Shown: positions 8,798 to 17,915 of the stretch, piece by piece
Layout of the letters: every line of letters begins with the position of its first letter
How positions within the stretch are numbered: the stretch's first letter is position 1
DNA from: Cohnella ginsengisoli
Lineage (GTDB): Bacteria; Bacillota; Bacilli; Paenibacillales; Paenibacillaceae
DNA length: 64,000 bases
Assembly: GCF_029525555.1 (NCBI RefSeq)
Contig: NZ_JAPDHZ010000002.1
Coordinates: 2,083,868 to 2,147,867, forward strand
Direction of reading: 5' to 3'
Made by a program: the position numbers and the translations under genes
The notes under the pieces: generated by a model
The model's database searches: none
Seen by the model: only the letters and a program-made list of their open reading frames with translations
What the model was told of the DNA's origin: nothing

Positions 8798-11084
8798 TCA
8801 AACGCCGCTTCGCGCCTGCACGGCCCCGGGCGTCCCCGACGAATCCCGCTCGCGCAGGAAGGTCTCGAGCCGGCAGATCTCCACGCCCGCCAGCATCATG
8901 ATGCCCGTCCCATGGTTGTCGTTGACGACGGTGAGCAGATCGTATTTGTAGTAGTCCGCGGTAAAAGAATAGCGCGAGCCGCTGCACACGCCGTGCACGT
9001 TGCCTTGGCGATCGATCGCCTTCGCGGCGAGTCCCCGCCAGGCGCGCAGCGCGGCTTCGGTATAGCGCGCTGCGTCCTCGAGCCATCCGAAGCGCACGCC
9101 TCGCGCGAAGGCGTAGGCGAACATCGCCGTGCAGGAGGCCTCCTCGTACGCGTCCGGATCGGTCAGCACCTGGCGCCACAGGCCGGACTCGCCCTGCTGG
9201 GCCGCGATGCCCGCGCACAGCTCGCGGAAGAAGGCGAGCAGCGCCGGCCGGTCCGCATGCTCCGCAGGCAGCCGCTCCAGCAGCTCCGACAGCGAGAACA
9301 GCGTCCAGCCGTTGCCTCTGCCCCACGGGATGCGCGTCGCCTTGCCGTACTTGAAGTCGTAAACATGGCTCATGACGCCCCGGTCTTCCATGTACAGATA
9401 CCGCCGGTAATGCAGGAACTGGCTTGCCGCGTCGTCCAGGTACTGCCGATTCCCGGTAATGCCCGCGTAGCGGCTCAGAAACGGCGCGCTCATGTACAGA
9501 TCGTCCGCCCACATCGTGTCGGCCGAGTATTCGCCGACGCAGAGGCGATAATACGCGCCGTCGTCGCGCCGCTCCAGCCGGTTCGCGATGAAGTCCGCGA
9601 TGCCCAGGTAATCCGCGTTGCCTTCGGACGGATATGCTTCCAACATCGCCGAGCCGAACGAGCCGCAATTGTCCAGCATTTTCATCAGCACGAGCTGGTG
9701 ATTAATCGAAGGAAAGCCATAGGCAGCCTTGTCCCAAAGGGAGTATTCGTACCAGTCGGTGCAGCTGTCGATATGGGCGCGGGCATAGTCCCCGATCTCC
9801 GGACGACCGAGCTCGCGGGCGGTCTGCAGCAGGCCGTACATCGTCACGCCGAGCGGGTAGTCCCAGCGGCCGAAGTTGGTCGCCGCGCCCGCCGTCCAGC
9901 GGTTGCTCAGCATCGCGTTCTCATAATAGGGCCGCAGCTTAAAAGCCGGGCCGTCCAGCGCCCAGCCGGTCATGCCGCGGGCGCCCGCCGCGGCCGCGCC
10001 GTCGGCCAGCTTGAACAGCCGCTTGACCGATTGCACCGCTGCCGGCGCCTCGTCATGATCCGCCGGCAGCGGTCCCGCATACAGCCAGCCGCCGGCCAAG
10101 CCGTCGCCGTGAACCGGCGCCGGCAGCCCGAATGGCACCGGACCGCCGGATGCCGCGGACACGGCAAGTTCAAAGCCCCAGCCTTGCTCGCCCGTCTCCG
10201 CGCGGACCAGCACATGGCCCTCCGCGAACGCCAGCGGCAGCTCGCGCTTGAACGCGCCCGCCTCGGCCAGCTCGATGATCGGCTGCCCGTCCAGCCAGAC
10301 GGTCAGCGGGCCGTACGCCCAGCCCCGCCAGGAGCTGGTCTCGCCTCGCGCGGTCAGCGGCAGCCTGCTCCAGGCATAGCCTGCGGCCGCACCCTCCGGC
10401 ACGCCGAAGATGCGCTCGAAGTTCGGCCGCGCCGCCGCAGCTGCCGGCCACTCGCGCGCAGGCAGCCAGGCGATGCCCGTGTCCGTTTCCTTCCCGCCGA
10501 AGTCGGGGAACCCCGAGCCCTTCGCCATACAGAGCCTGCGGCAGCGCGCCGGAGTACGCCCAGCCCGCGGTCTCGCGGCGTTCGGCGAACGGCGCGAGCA
10601 CCTGCAGAATACGCACCTTGCCTTCCTCCGCGCCGAACCGGCAGCCGAAACCCGCTTCCGTCTTGCGCATTTCAAGCAGGAGCGAATTCCAGCCCTTGCG
10701 CAGCAGGAGCGGGACGACGGCCTTGGCGTCCGGCTTCATCTCGTCGACCGCGCCGGAGCGGTACAGCAGCGTTTCGTTCAGGTAAAAACGAACCGGACTG
10801 AACGGCATGATCCCCGCGTCCAGCGAGCGCTCGTCATCGCTCCATACGAATCCGCACGCATAAGCGACCTCTCCGTGCCGCGCTTCCGGCAGCCGCCTGG
10901 CCAGGTCGAAGTCGTAATAGCCTTCATCGGTCTGGAGAATGCCGTCCGCAGAAAATGCGCGAAGCGCGAAGGGAATCTCGGGATTGGCGCCCAAGTAACG
11001 CCCGGCCACCGTGCCGAGGATGCCGGCGGCGTCCTCGCCCAGCCAATAGCCGATGCTCTCGCGCCGTTCGATATATTCGGTCAT
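8798..11084 (-). CDS. GH88/GH105-type unsaturated uronyl (rhamnogalacturonyl) hydrolase with a long N-terminal extension; one frameshift
   Basis: The C-terminal ~370 residues form the alpha/alpha-barrel of YteR/YesR-like hydrolases, which remove the 4,5-unsaturated uronic acid left by polysaccharide lyases. WADDLYMSAPFLSRY carries the expected catalytic Asp, and GRGNGWTLFSLSELLERLP and DDGAYYRLC are further family marks. There is no signal peptide, so it acts on imported oligosaccharides. The N-terminal ~330 residues (MTEYIERRESIGYWLGEDAA onward) are an extra, probably beta-rich module. The frame changes near 10505-10514: removing one base from the G4/C4 runs there gives GEGLGFPDFGGKETDTG and one ~761-residue protein. 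It lies between the 582-residue protein and iolD in the operon. Exact substrate is inferred, not seen. Confidence 0.82.
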
Positions 11085-11174
11085 GGTTGATCACTCCAGG
11101 CTAAAAATGACAAAATGGCAAAAAGCAAAATGGCTCAAGGAAAAATAGCCAAAGGGCTAAAATCGCAATCCATC

Positions 11175-12923
11175 TTAAGCGCGCGGCAAGGTCCGGATGC
11201 GGATCCGCGTCTCGAACGGCGTGACGACGTTCAGCAGCAGCGTTTGGCAGTCGAAAGGCAGGTTCGCCTCGCGGACGAAGCCGGCCGTATGCGCATAGGC
11301 GCCGCCGCTCAGTTCAAGCGCGTCCCCGCCCGCTTCGTATCGCAACGTGCCGGACTTCCAGAACTGCTTGCCCGCGCCCGCGGGCGCCAGCTCGCCGCCG
11401 GACAGCTCGCCGTCCGCGGCCAGAATGACGGAGATCTGCGTCATCAATTCCTCCGGCTCGCTTGAACGGATGACGAGCTCCCAGCCGTCCGCCGCCTCGA
11501 CGACGTCCACCGCTACGCGAAGCCGCTGTACATGCGTCTCTTCGCGCTGATGGTGAGGCAGCAGATACCACGGGCTCGTCGCCTCGGCCGCCGTCGACGG
11601 CAGGCGCTCGGCCGTCACCGGTCCGTAGTAGCCTTTGTGCTGCTCCCCTGCCAGGCGATATCCGCCCTCCGCTTCGACCAGGCTGTTCATCGGAACGAAG
11701 CCCGGCGCGAAGTAGGTCGCGACCTGGACGCCGAGCAGCCGCGCGGCGCCATGCCGCAAGGCGAAGAACGACGGCGTCTCCGCGCTGATCGTGACGCTCT
11801 CGTCCCCTTTGCGCACCCGGGCGACGGCGGCGCCGAAGTCGGGATGCAGCCGGCTGTGATAGATTCGGCCGTTATGACCCGCGCTCTCCATCGCCGCCAG
11901 GTATTGCTGCCGCGGGAAGTCCGCATGCAGCAGCTTGCGGTATTCGGTCGGCAGCTCGGCCGGCCGCACGGCCTGCTCCCGAAGCGACGGATCGAGCAGC
12001 AGCCGGACCGCGGCGTTCGTCGGGCAGCTGCCTGGATGCCGCAACTGTCCGTAAGCGAGATTGGCGGCCGCCTGGAACTCGGCATTCTCGTCGAGATGCG
12101 CCATCATGGCGTAGGGCAGATAATAGGAGGATAGGTCGTGCTTGTGTCCGAAATCCTGGCGGCCGGAGTAATCGGTCACGACGTCGCCGTTCGGATGAAC
12201 GAGGTAGAGCATCATGCGGAGGTTGGCGCGGACGGGCGCGAGCAGCTCGGGCTTCCCGAACAGACGGGCCGCATGAACGAGCATAATGTCGCTCACCGCG
12301 TTGTAGATGCCGTTGCTCCGCTCGGTCCATTCGCCGTCCGGCGTGATGTCCATGCCCTCGGCGATCCACTGCTCCGCGCGCTGCAGCGTCTCCGGCGCGC
12401 CGAACAGCTCATGCAGGAAGCCAAGCGCGGCGCTGACGACCCAGCGGTGATTCGGCGTGTGGACGCCGCCCGTAACTAATGCCGGGATCGTCCGTTCGAG
12501 GAACAGGCGGACGTCGGCCGCCGCCTCGCGAAGCGGCGCCCAATCGTCCTGCGCGAGCAGCTGGTACACCTGCGCATAGCCGACGACGACGAACGCCGTA
12601 TCCGGCGGCGAGTGAAAGTTGGTCCAGCCTGGCGAGATCGTGCCGTCCTCGTGCTGCGCGCCGACCATGTAGCGGGCGGCGAGCGCGAATCTAGCCGCCA
12701 GCTCCTCGTCCCGGTAATAGGGAGAGTCCGGATTGCACAGCGAAGCCGCCCAGATGGCCATCGTCATGGGCGTCCCGGTGGAGTGGTTCGGCGAAGCGAG
12801 GCCGTATTCGGCGCTCAGGATGCCGCCGTAGCTGCGGCTGTTTTCGTCCAGGTCCTGGCGGTCCATGCCCTCCCGCACCCAATTGTCGTTGATCTCGAAT
12901 ACGTTCCGATAGGCGTTTTTCAC
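11175..12923 (-). CDS. Uncharacterised 582-residue protein, possibly alpha/alpha-toroid polysaccharide lyase or hydrolase
   Basis: I do not recognise a named family with certainty. The N-terminal ~330 residues are helix-rich with Trp/Tyr/His-containing loops (ASPNHSTGTPMTMAIW, PGWTNFHSPPDTAFVV, GRQDFGHKHDLSSYYLPYAM), like the alpha/alpha-toroids of heparinase-type lyases and GH88/GH105 enzymes. The C-terminal ~230 residues look beta-rich. No signal peptide is present, so it is intracellular. The GTG start overlaps the isomerase stop by 4 bp (GTGA), with GGAGGG upstream, which indicates translational coupling. The position between transporter and uronyl hydrolase suggests it cleaves the imported oligosaccharide before the GH105 enzyme acts. 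That role is an inference. Confidence 0.6.
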   Translation of the reverse strand: MKNAYRNVFEINDNWVREGMDRQDLDENSRSYGGILSAEYGLASPNHSTGTPMTMAIWAASLCNPDSPYYRDEELAARFALAARYMVGAQHEDGTISPGWTNFHSPPDTAFVVVGYAQVYQLLAQDDWAPLREAAADVRLFLERTIPALVTGGVHTPNHRWVVSAALGFLHELFGAPETLQRAEQWIAEGMDITPDGEWTERSNGIYNAVSDIMLVHAARLFGKPELLAPVRANLRMMLYLVHPNGDVVTDYSGRQDFGHKHDLSSYYLPYAMMAHLDENAEFQAAANLAYGQLRHPGSCPTNAAVRLLLDPSLREQAVRPAELPTEYRKLLHADFPRQQYLAAMESAGHNGRIYHSRLHPDFGAAVARVRKGDESVTISAETPSFFALRHGAARLLGVQVATYFAPGFVPMNSLVEAEGGYRLAGEQHKGYYGPVTAERLPSTAAEATSPWYLLPHHQREETHVQRLRVAVDVVEAADGWELVIRSSEPEELMTQISVILAADGELSGGELAPAGAGKQFWKSGTLRYEAGGDALELSGGAYAHTAGFVREANLPFDCQTLLLNVVTPFETRIRIRTLPRA

Positions 12924-13915
12924 GCTTGAATCCCTCCGTCCGCCGCCGGCTCCGAACCGGGCGCTCCCTTTCGCGCCGACAGCTTTTGTTGCAGTATCCC
13001 GTGACTGCGGTGAATCGCCTCCGGCTCGCAGGCCGCTTTGAGCTCGTATACTTTAAGCGGGACGCGGCCGATCGCTTCGAGGAACAGGTCGAACGTCTCG
13101 TCGTCGCCGCTGTGGACGTACGGACACCAATGATCGGACAGGCCGATCGTCTCGTGGATGTGCAGCCCGCCGATATCGTCGATCAAGCCCGGCAGCTCGG
13201 CGGCATTGTCGTACAGCCCCATCCGCTCCATCATCATCCCGTGCCCGATGTCGAACCACAATTTAACCGGCGAGCCCTTGAGCTCGTCGATGATCCATCT
13301 GGCCTCGGCAAGCGTAGGGATCTGATTGCAGCGCGAGCGCGTCTCGATGCCGAGGATCAGGTCGTAGCCTCGTGCGGCCAAGGTCTCGGAAGCCTGCTCC
13401 AGACTGTCGCGGATGCGCGCGAGATACCCGCCGGCCAGCGCTTGCCGACGCTCCAGCATCTCGTCCCACAAGGTCCGGTACGCCTTCGCATCCGGTCCTT
13501 CTTCCCGATAGATCTCCTGCAGCTTGCGGCTGATATCGTAGGGAAACGGCACTTCGCCCGGATGGACGACGACGGCCTTCGCCCCGTACCGGTGCGCGTA
13601 CTCGGCGGAGCGGACGAGCAGCTCGATCGCCCGTCCGCGTCTCTCCGCGTCCTCGAAGCCGAGCAGCACCGAGTCCGTGCCGTAATCCGGGTCCGCAACA
13701 TGCGGAAACGTATTGTGCACGCTCGATACGCCGATTTCGCCCCGCTCGATCATCGGCTCGATCGTCGTCAACAGCTCTTCCGTGACGTTGTAATTGAGCT
13801 CCACTTGCCGGAAGCCGAGACTGCGAATCTCCTCGATCATGTCCCGGCCGGTCGCATGGCGCTTGATGTTCCAGCAGGTCGAGAACGAGTAGCCCGTTTT
13901 ATCGATGCCGCTCAT
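12920..13915 (-). CDS. Sugar phosphate isomerase/epimerase (xylose isomerase-like TIM barrel)
   Basis: 331 residues from the ATG at 13915; this start overlaps the upstream permease stop by 4 bp (ATGA). The fold is AP_endonuc_2: RQVELNYNVTEELL, AVVVHPGEVPFPYD, LGIETRSRCNQIPTLAEA, VKLWFDIGHGMMM and GGLHIHETIG supply the Glu/Asp/His residues that bind a divalent metal. IolE, IolH and IolI belong to the same superfamily, so it could be an inosose isomerase (IolI-like) or a keto-sugar epimerase serving the oligosaccharide's other component. Sequence alone does not decide. The next gene is coupled by a GTGA overlap. Confidence 0.8.
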   Translation of the reverse strand: MSGIDKTGYSFSTCWNIKRHATGRDMIEEIRSLGFRQVELNYNVTEELLTTIEPMIERGEIGVSSVHNTFPHVADPDYGTDSVLLGFEDAERRGRAIELLVRSAEYAHRYGAKAVVVHPGEVPFPYDISRKLQEIYREEGPDAKAYRTLWDEMLERRQALAGGYLARIRDSLEQASETLAARGYDLILGIETRSRCNQIPTLAEARWIIDELKGSPVKLWFDIGHGMMMERMGLYDNAAELPGLIDDIGGLHIHETIGLSDHWCPYVHSGDDETFDLFLEAIGRVPLKVYELKAACEPEAIHRSHGILQQKLSARKGAPGSEPAADGGIQA

Positions 13916-14784
13916 CCCTTGACCGCTCCGAGCATGACGCCGCTGACGAAGTAGCGCTGCAGCCACGGATAGACGATCAGGATCGGCACAGTGGCAAATA
14001 TGACGCTCGCCGCCTTCAGGCTCTCAGGCGTCGCAGCGACGTTTCTGGGCCCTTCGTTTCGCGTCAGGTCCGAGACCATATTGTTCTGGACCAGTTGATA
14101 AAGCTTCAGCTGCAAGGGGTAGAGCTCGGTCTTGGTAATGTATAGCAGCGTATCCTGGAACCCGTTCCAACGCCCGACCGCATAGAAGAGGCTGAGCGTG
14201 GCCAGCACCGGCAGCGAGAGCGGAAGGATGATCTTGACAAGGCTGCCGATCAGGCTGGCGCCGTCGATCTCGGCGGCTTCGACGAGGCTCTTCGGAATGC
14301 CGTTGAAGAAAGAAATCAGAATAATCAGATAAAAGGGGCTGACTAATCCCGGAAGCACGAGCGCCCAGACTGTATTCAGCAAGTGAAGATTCTTGACCAG
14401 GATGTATTCGGGAATGATGCCGCCGCTGAAAAACATCGTGATCACGATGATCAGCATGAAAATCTTGCGGCCCTTCAGCTTCGTATGCGTCAGCGGATAG
14501 GCCGCCGCAATCGTCATCGCCATGCACAGCAAGGTGGAGAGCACGGTGAGGAAAACGGTGAAGCCGAGCGAGTGAATCATAGACATATCCGACAGCACGC
14601 TGCGGTAGGCGTGCAGGTCCAGCTCGACGGGCCACAGCGTGACTGCGCCCGACGTAACTGCGCGGTTGGAGCTGAGCGAGATCGCGATGATGTGGAAGAA
14701 GGGCGCCAAGCAGACCAGCACAAAAAGTGTAATTAAAATGACGTTGACCGTATCGAATATCCGATTGGACGTACGTTCGTTCAC
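13912..14784 (-). CDS. Carbohydrate ABC transporter permease (CUT1, YtcP/LplC-like)
   Basis: 290-residue inner permease of a sugar importer. Six hydrophobic segments are evident, starting with VNVILITLFVLVCLAPFFHI. The ATPase-contact EAA loop is visible as EAAEIDGASLIGSLVKIILP, and the C-terminus ends in RYFVSGVMLGAVKG, a typical ending for the YtcP/LplC branch. The start is a GTG at 14784 with GAGGAG nine bases upstream. It is 26 bp downstream of the partner permease and overlaps the isomerase by 4 bp. No ATPase gene is in the operon, as usual for this group, which shares a general MsmX-type ATPase. Confidence 0.92.
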   Translation of the reverse strand: MNERTSNRIFDTVNVILITLFVLVCLAPFFHIIAISLSSNRAVTSGAVTLWPVELDLHAYRSVLSDMSMIHSLGFTVFLTVLSTLLCMAMTIAAAYPLTHTKLKGRKIFMLIIVITMFFSGGIIPEYILVKNLHLLNTVWALVLPGLVSPFYLIILISFFNGIPKSLVEAAEIDGASLIGSLVKIILPLSLPVLATLSLFYAVGRWNGFQDTLLYITKTELYPLQLKLYQLVQNNMVSDLTRNEGPRNVAATPESLKAASVIFATVPILIVYPWLQRYFVSGVMLGAVKG

Positions 14785-14810
14785 CGTTGACCACTCCTCT
14801 TAGCGGATGA

Positions 14811-15713
14811 CTACAGGATACTTTCCTCCGTCAGTTTCTTGGATGCGAAGTTGGCGCCCAGCACGAATACGAGGCCGACCACCGCCTGGAACAAGCCGAC
14901 GACCGTCGCCAGCGTATACTGGCCAGACTCAAGGCCCGTGCGGTAAACGTAGGTGCTGAGCACGTCGGAGAAGTCCATAACCATTTTGTTGCCGATGACG
15001 AACGGGCGGTCGAAGCCGATCGCGATCATATTGCCAAGATTGATGATCAGCAGCGTGGCGATCGTCGTCTTCAGTCCCGGCAGCGTGATATGCCAGATGC
15101 GCTTGAACCGTCCCGCGCCGTCCACCTCGGCCGCTTCGAACAGATCGCGGTTAATGCCGGTGAGCGCCGCCAGGTACAGAATCGTGCCCCAACCCGCGCT
15201 CTGCCACATGCCCGTCACCAGGTAAGTGCCGAGCCAGTAATGCTTGTTCGTCAGGAACGGCACGGCATCCATGCCGAGCGACTCGAGCAGATTGTTGATC
15301 AGACCGGACTGCGTACCGAACACCTGGTACACGATGCCGCCTATGATAACCCAGGATATAAAATGGGGAATGTACAAGATCGTTTGAGACAGCCGCTTGA
15401 ACCATTGGAACTTGACCTCGAACAGCATGATCGCCAGTATGAGCGGTGCCGGGAACGAGACGATCAGGTCCAACACATTCAGCATGAGCGTATTGCGCAG
15501 CGTCTTCGTGAAGTCTTGGGAATGGAACACCTCGCGGAAGGCGTCGAGGCCGATCCATTTGCTGCCGTTAATGCCCTGGAAAAAGTTAAAGTCCTTAAAC
15601 GCGATTTGAACGCCCCACATGGGACCGTATTTGAAAATGACGAAATAGGCGAGAGGCAGGACAAGCAAGGCGTATAACTGCCAATAACGGCGAATGTAAG
15701 TGGTTCCTCTCAT
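14811..15713 (-). CDS. Carbohydrate ABC transporter permease (CUT1, LplB/YteP-like)
   Basis: 300-residue partner permease, starting at the ATG at 15713 with GAGGAGA upstream (an in-frame GTG at 15722 is too close to that site). The N-terminal YWQLYALLVLPLAYFVIFKY segment followed by GVQIAFKDFNFFQGI is characteristic of the LplB branch. The EAA loop is EAAEVDGAGRFKRIWHITLP. Several transmembrane segments are present. Together with the downstream permease and the upstream lipoprotein it forms the importer for the operon's oligosaccharide. Confidence 0.92.
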   Translation of the reverse strand: MRGTTYIRRYWQLYALLVLPLAYFVIFKYGPMWGVQIAFKDFNFFQGINGSKWIGLDAFREVFHSQDFTKTLRNTLMLNVLDLIVSFPAPLILAIMLFEVKFQWFKRLSQTILYIPHFISWVIIGGIVYQVFGTQSGLINNLLESLGMDAVPFLTNKHYWLGTYLVTGMWQSAGWGTILYLAALTGINRDLFEAAEVDGAGRFKRIWHITLPGLKTTIATLLIINLGNMIAIGFDRPFVIGNKMVMDFSDVLSTYVYRTGLESGQYTLATVVGLFQAVVGLVFVLGANFASKKLTEESIL

Positions 15714-15793
15714 CTTTATCACTCTCCTCTCCCTACGCGCGGGGTATGAAATGGCGGCTTCGCGGCCGCCATTTCTACCGCCTTACTCTGTCT

Positions 15794-17438
15794 TTATTTG
15801 GTCTTCATCGCTTGATAAGCCTTGGTGCGCTCGTCGAGAATCGCTTGGCCGCCGCTCTGCATGTAATCCTTAAGCGCAGCATCATAGGCGCTCTCGAACT
15901 TGTCCGGCTTGGCCGTCGCGGTCTTGACGATCATCTCGTCGTACTTGTCTTGCAGCGCCGTGCCGTACTTGCCTTCGGCTTCGATCGGCTTGTCGAACAG
16001 AACCGGCTTAAACGTGTCGGTTACCGAGATGTCCAGCGCCTTGCGAAGATCCGCCTGATTCTCTTGCGGGAAGCCTGCAACGAGCGCTTGCTTGTTCTTC
16101 TCGTCGTCGCCGGCGAATTTGCCGTTGGCAAGGATCGCGGTATCGCCGGAGGTGAACAGGCGGTCAAGAACGTTCTGCGGCGCGTCCGCCTTGGCGACCG
16201 GAATGCCGTTTTGCATCGTGTAGTTCTCGCCTTCGACGCCGTTCTGAAGCGCGACCATGTTGTCGGTCTGGCTCATCCAGTCGAGGTACTTGATCGCCTC
16301 GGCTACACGCTGGCTCGATTTCGGCACCATGATGTACATCGCGTTCGGCGCGTATTCCGGCTTCGCGTGCTTGCCTTCGGAATTGGTGAGCGCGTCGACC
16401 GGATCGATCTTGGCGCCCTGCACCGTCTTCTTCAGGTTGTCGTAGGAGCCGTTTGCGTAATACAAGTTATCAAAGTCGTCCGTGAAGTAGCCGACCAGGC
16501 CGTTCTGAACGTCTTGGGTCAGTTGCTTCTTGTCCTCGTCGAGACCGAAGTCCTTGCTGACGAGGCCTTCATTGTACAGCTTGTTCAGGAACTGCAGGGC
16601 GTCCTTGAAGCCGGGCAGCAGCGTCGGATAGTCGTTGGAGCCAAGCTTCTGCGTCAGCGTGTACTGCTGCTCTTCGTTGAGCGGCTTGATAAACGACCAG
16701 ATGACCGGGTCGTATTGTCCAGGAGCGATCGTCATGCCGTACGGGATCACCTTGCCGCCCGTATTGCCCGGATCCTTTTCCTTAAACGCCTTCAGCACGT
16801 TGTACAGTTCATCGGTCGTCGTCGGCTCCTTCATGCCGAGCTTGTCAAGCCAATCCTTGCGGATAAAGCCGGAATATTTCCCGAGAATCGCCCGTTTTCC
16901 TGATATGGCATACTGCTTTCCGTCCACTTGGCCGTACTTCAGCGTGTCTTCGCCCAGGAACGTCTTCAGGTTCGGGCCGTATTGATTCAGCGCGTCCGTC
17001 AGGTCCGTCAGACCGCCCTGCGCCGCGTATCGATTGAAGGTGCCGGAATCGTACGTGAACACGATATCAGGCACGTCGCTGCCGCTGGCCATCAGCACGT
17101 TCAGCTTTTTTGATCTCCTCGGAGCGAGGCACCGGCACGAACTCCATCTTAATATTGTTCGGCGTGCCGAAGTTGTCTTGGATGTACTTGCTCAGGTAGT
17201 TGTCCGTGATCGTATAAGGACTTGGCGCATTGCCGCGGTCGAAGATTTCGACCTTAAGCGTGACCTGCTTGCCCGAGGCGGCAGGCGAGGATGCGGAGCC
17301 GGCCGAAGCCGATGATCCGCCGCTTGCGGCGTTCCCTGCATCCGAGTTCGAATTGGATGAACATGCGCTCAGCAGGCTCATGCTTGCGAGTACGGCTGCC
17401 AGCGACAGGCTTGCTGCCTTCGTCATCTTTGGTGCCAT
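15794..17438 (-). CDS. Extracellular solute-binding lipoprotein of the sugar ABC transporter, with one frameshift
   Basis: First gene of the operon. The ATG at 17438 has AAGGGG upstream. The N-terminus is a lipoprotein signal (LAAVLASMSLLSACSS, lipobox LLSAC), followed by a Ser/Gly/Ala linker and then LKVEIFDRGNAPSPYTITDN. The frame breaks in a T6 run at 17106-17111: removing one base joins VPRSEEIKK to LNVLMASGSDVPDIVFTYD, the conserved pattern of YtcQ/LplA-type binding proteins. The joined protein has about 547 residues, normal for the group. It binds the substrate outside the membrane; its ligand is unknown. Confidence 0.88.
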
Positions 17439-17523
17439 TGTCACAACCCCTTATCTTATGAATAGGTTCGCCCATCTTACCGCCGCTTGGGGGAGTCGCC
17501 ATGAACGCTGCGTGCTCCGTCAC

Positions 17524-17537
17524 TTGAAAGCGCTTCG
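17524..17537 (-). promoter_or_regulatory. Possible catabolite-responsive element (cre) upstream of the transporter operon
   Basis: The plus strand reads TGAAAGCGCTTCGA, 13 of 14 positions of the CcpA consensus TGNAANCGNWNNCA. It lies about 85 bp upstream of the binding-protein start. A similar site precedes the AraC regulator gene. Glucose repression is expected for such an operon, but this is a pattern match only. Confidence 0.4.
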
Positions 17538-17663
17538 ATCGGGATGTCCCCAGTATGCCCTCGGTTTCGGCACGGGGACAATAAACTAAATTCGGGCGGC
17601 GCGAGACCGCTATTTACGGGCATTCCGCGGGGATGCTCCTCTCAAGGCGCACCGTTTTCCCGA

Positions 17664-17879
17664 ACTAAACCGAATTCCGTTCCGCTCGTACGCACCGTTT
17701 GCCGCCGCGTACCGCGGCTTCGAACGTCATCGGATTCCGGAGGCATCACCGTAACGGAACATGCATCCCGAATTAAAAAAACGAAACGAGTGCGCCCCCA
17801 TCCGGAAGCTCGCACCCATTTCGCAACCATAATCTTGAAGAGTAAACCGAATTCCCGAAGTAAACTTTAACGGAATTCG
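17664..17879. promoter_or_regulatory. Repeated TAAACCGAATTCC motifs and palindrome between regulator gene and operon
   Basis: The 15-mers ACTAAACCGAATTCC (17664-17678) and AGTAAACCGAATTCC (17841-17855) are near-identical direct repeats, and a weaker relative (ACTAAATTCGGG) lies near 17585. The second copy also forms an inverted repeat with GGAATTCG at 17872-17879, arms spaced by 16 bp. The gap between the AraC gene stop (17916) and the binding-protein start (17438) is 477 bp and holds no convincing gene. These motifs are candidate binding sites for the upstream AraC regulator. Confidence 0.45.
17775..17816 (-). terminator. Terminator of the AraC regulator gene
   Basis: On the minus strand a GGTGCG...CGCACT-type stem is followed by CGTTTCG and then seven T. 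It separates the regulator transcript from the transporter-iol operon, implying the operon has its own promoter. Confidence 0.6.
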
Positions 17880-17915
17880 ATGCTTATTTTCCTTGCTGCG
17901 CCGCGGCGGAAGCGG

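Noticed and set aside
8736..9668. N-terminal extension of IolD from a 931-codon open frame
   Set aside because: The extra 310 codons overlap the GH105 gene in another frame and have no homology; IolD normally starts at the GTG at 8735.
17544..17870. A 108-codon plus-strand gene upstream of the transporter operon
   Set aside because: No ribosome site or family resemblance; it crosses the terminator and the repeated operator-like motifs.
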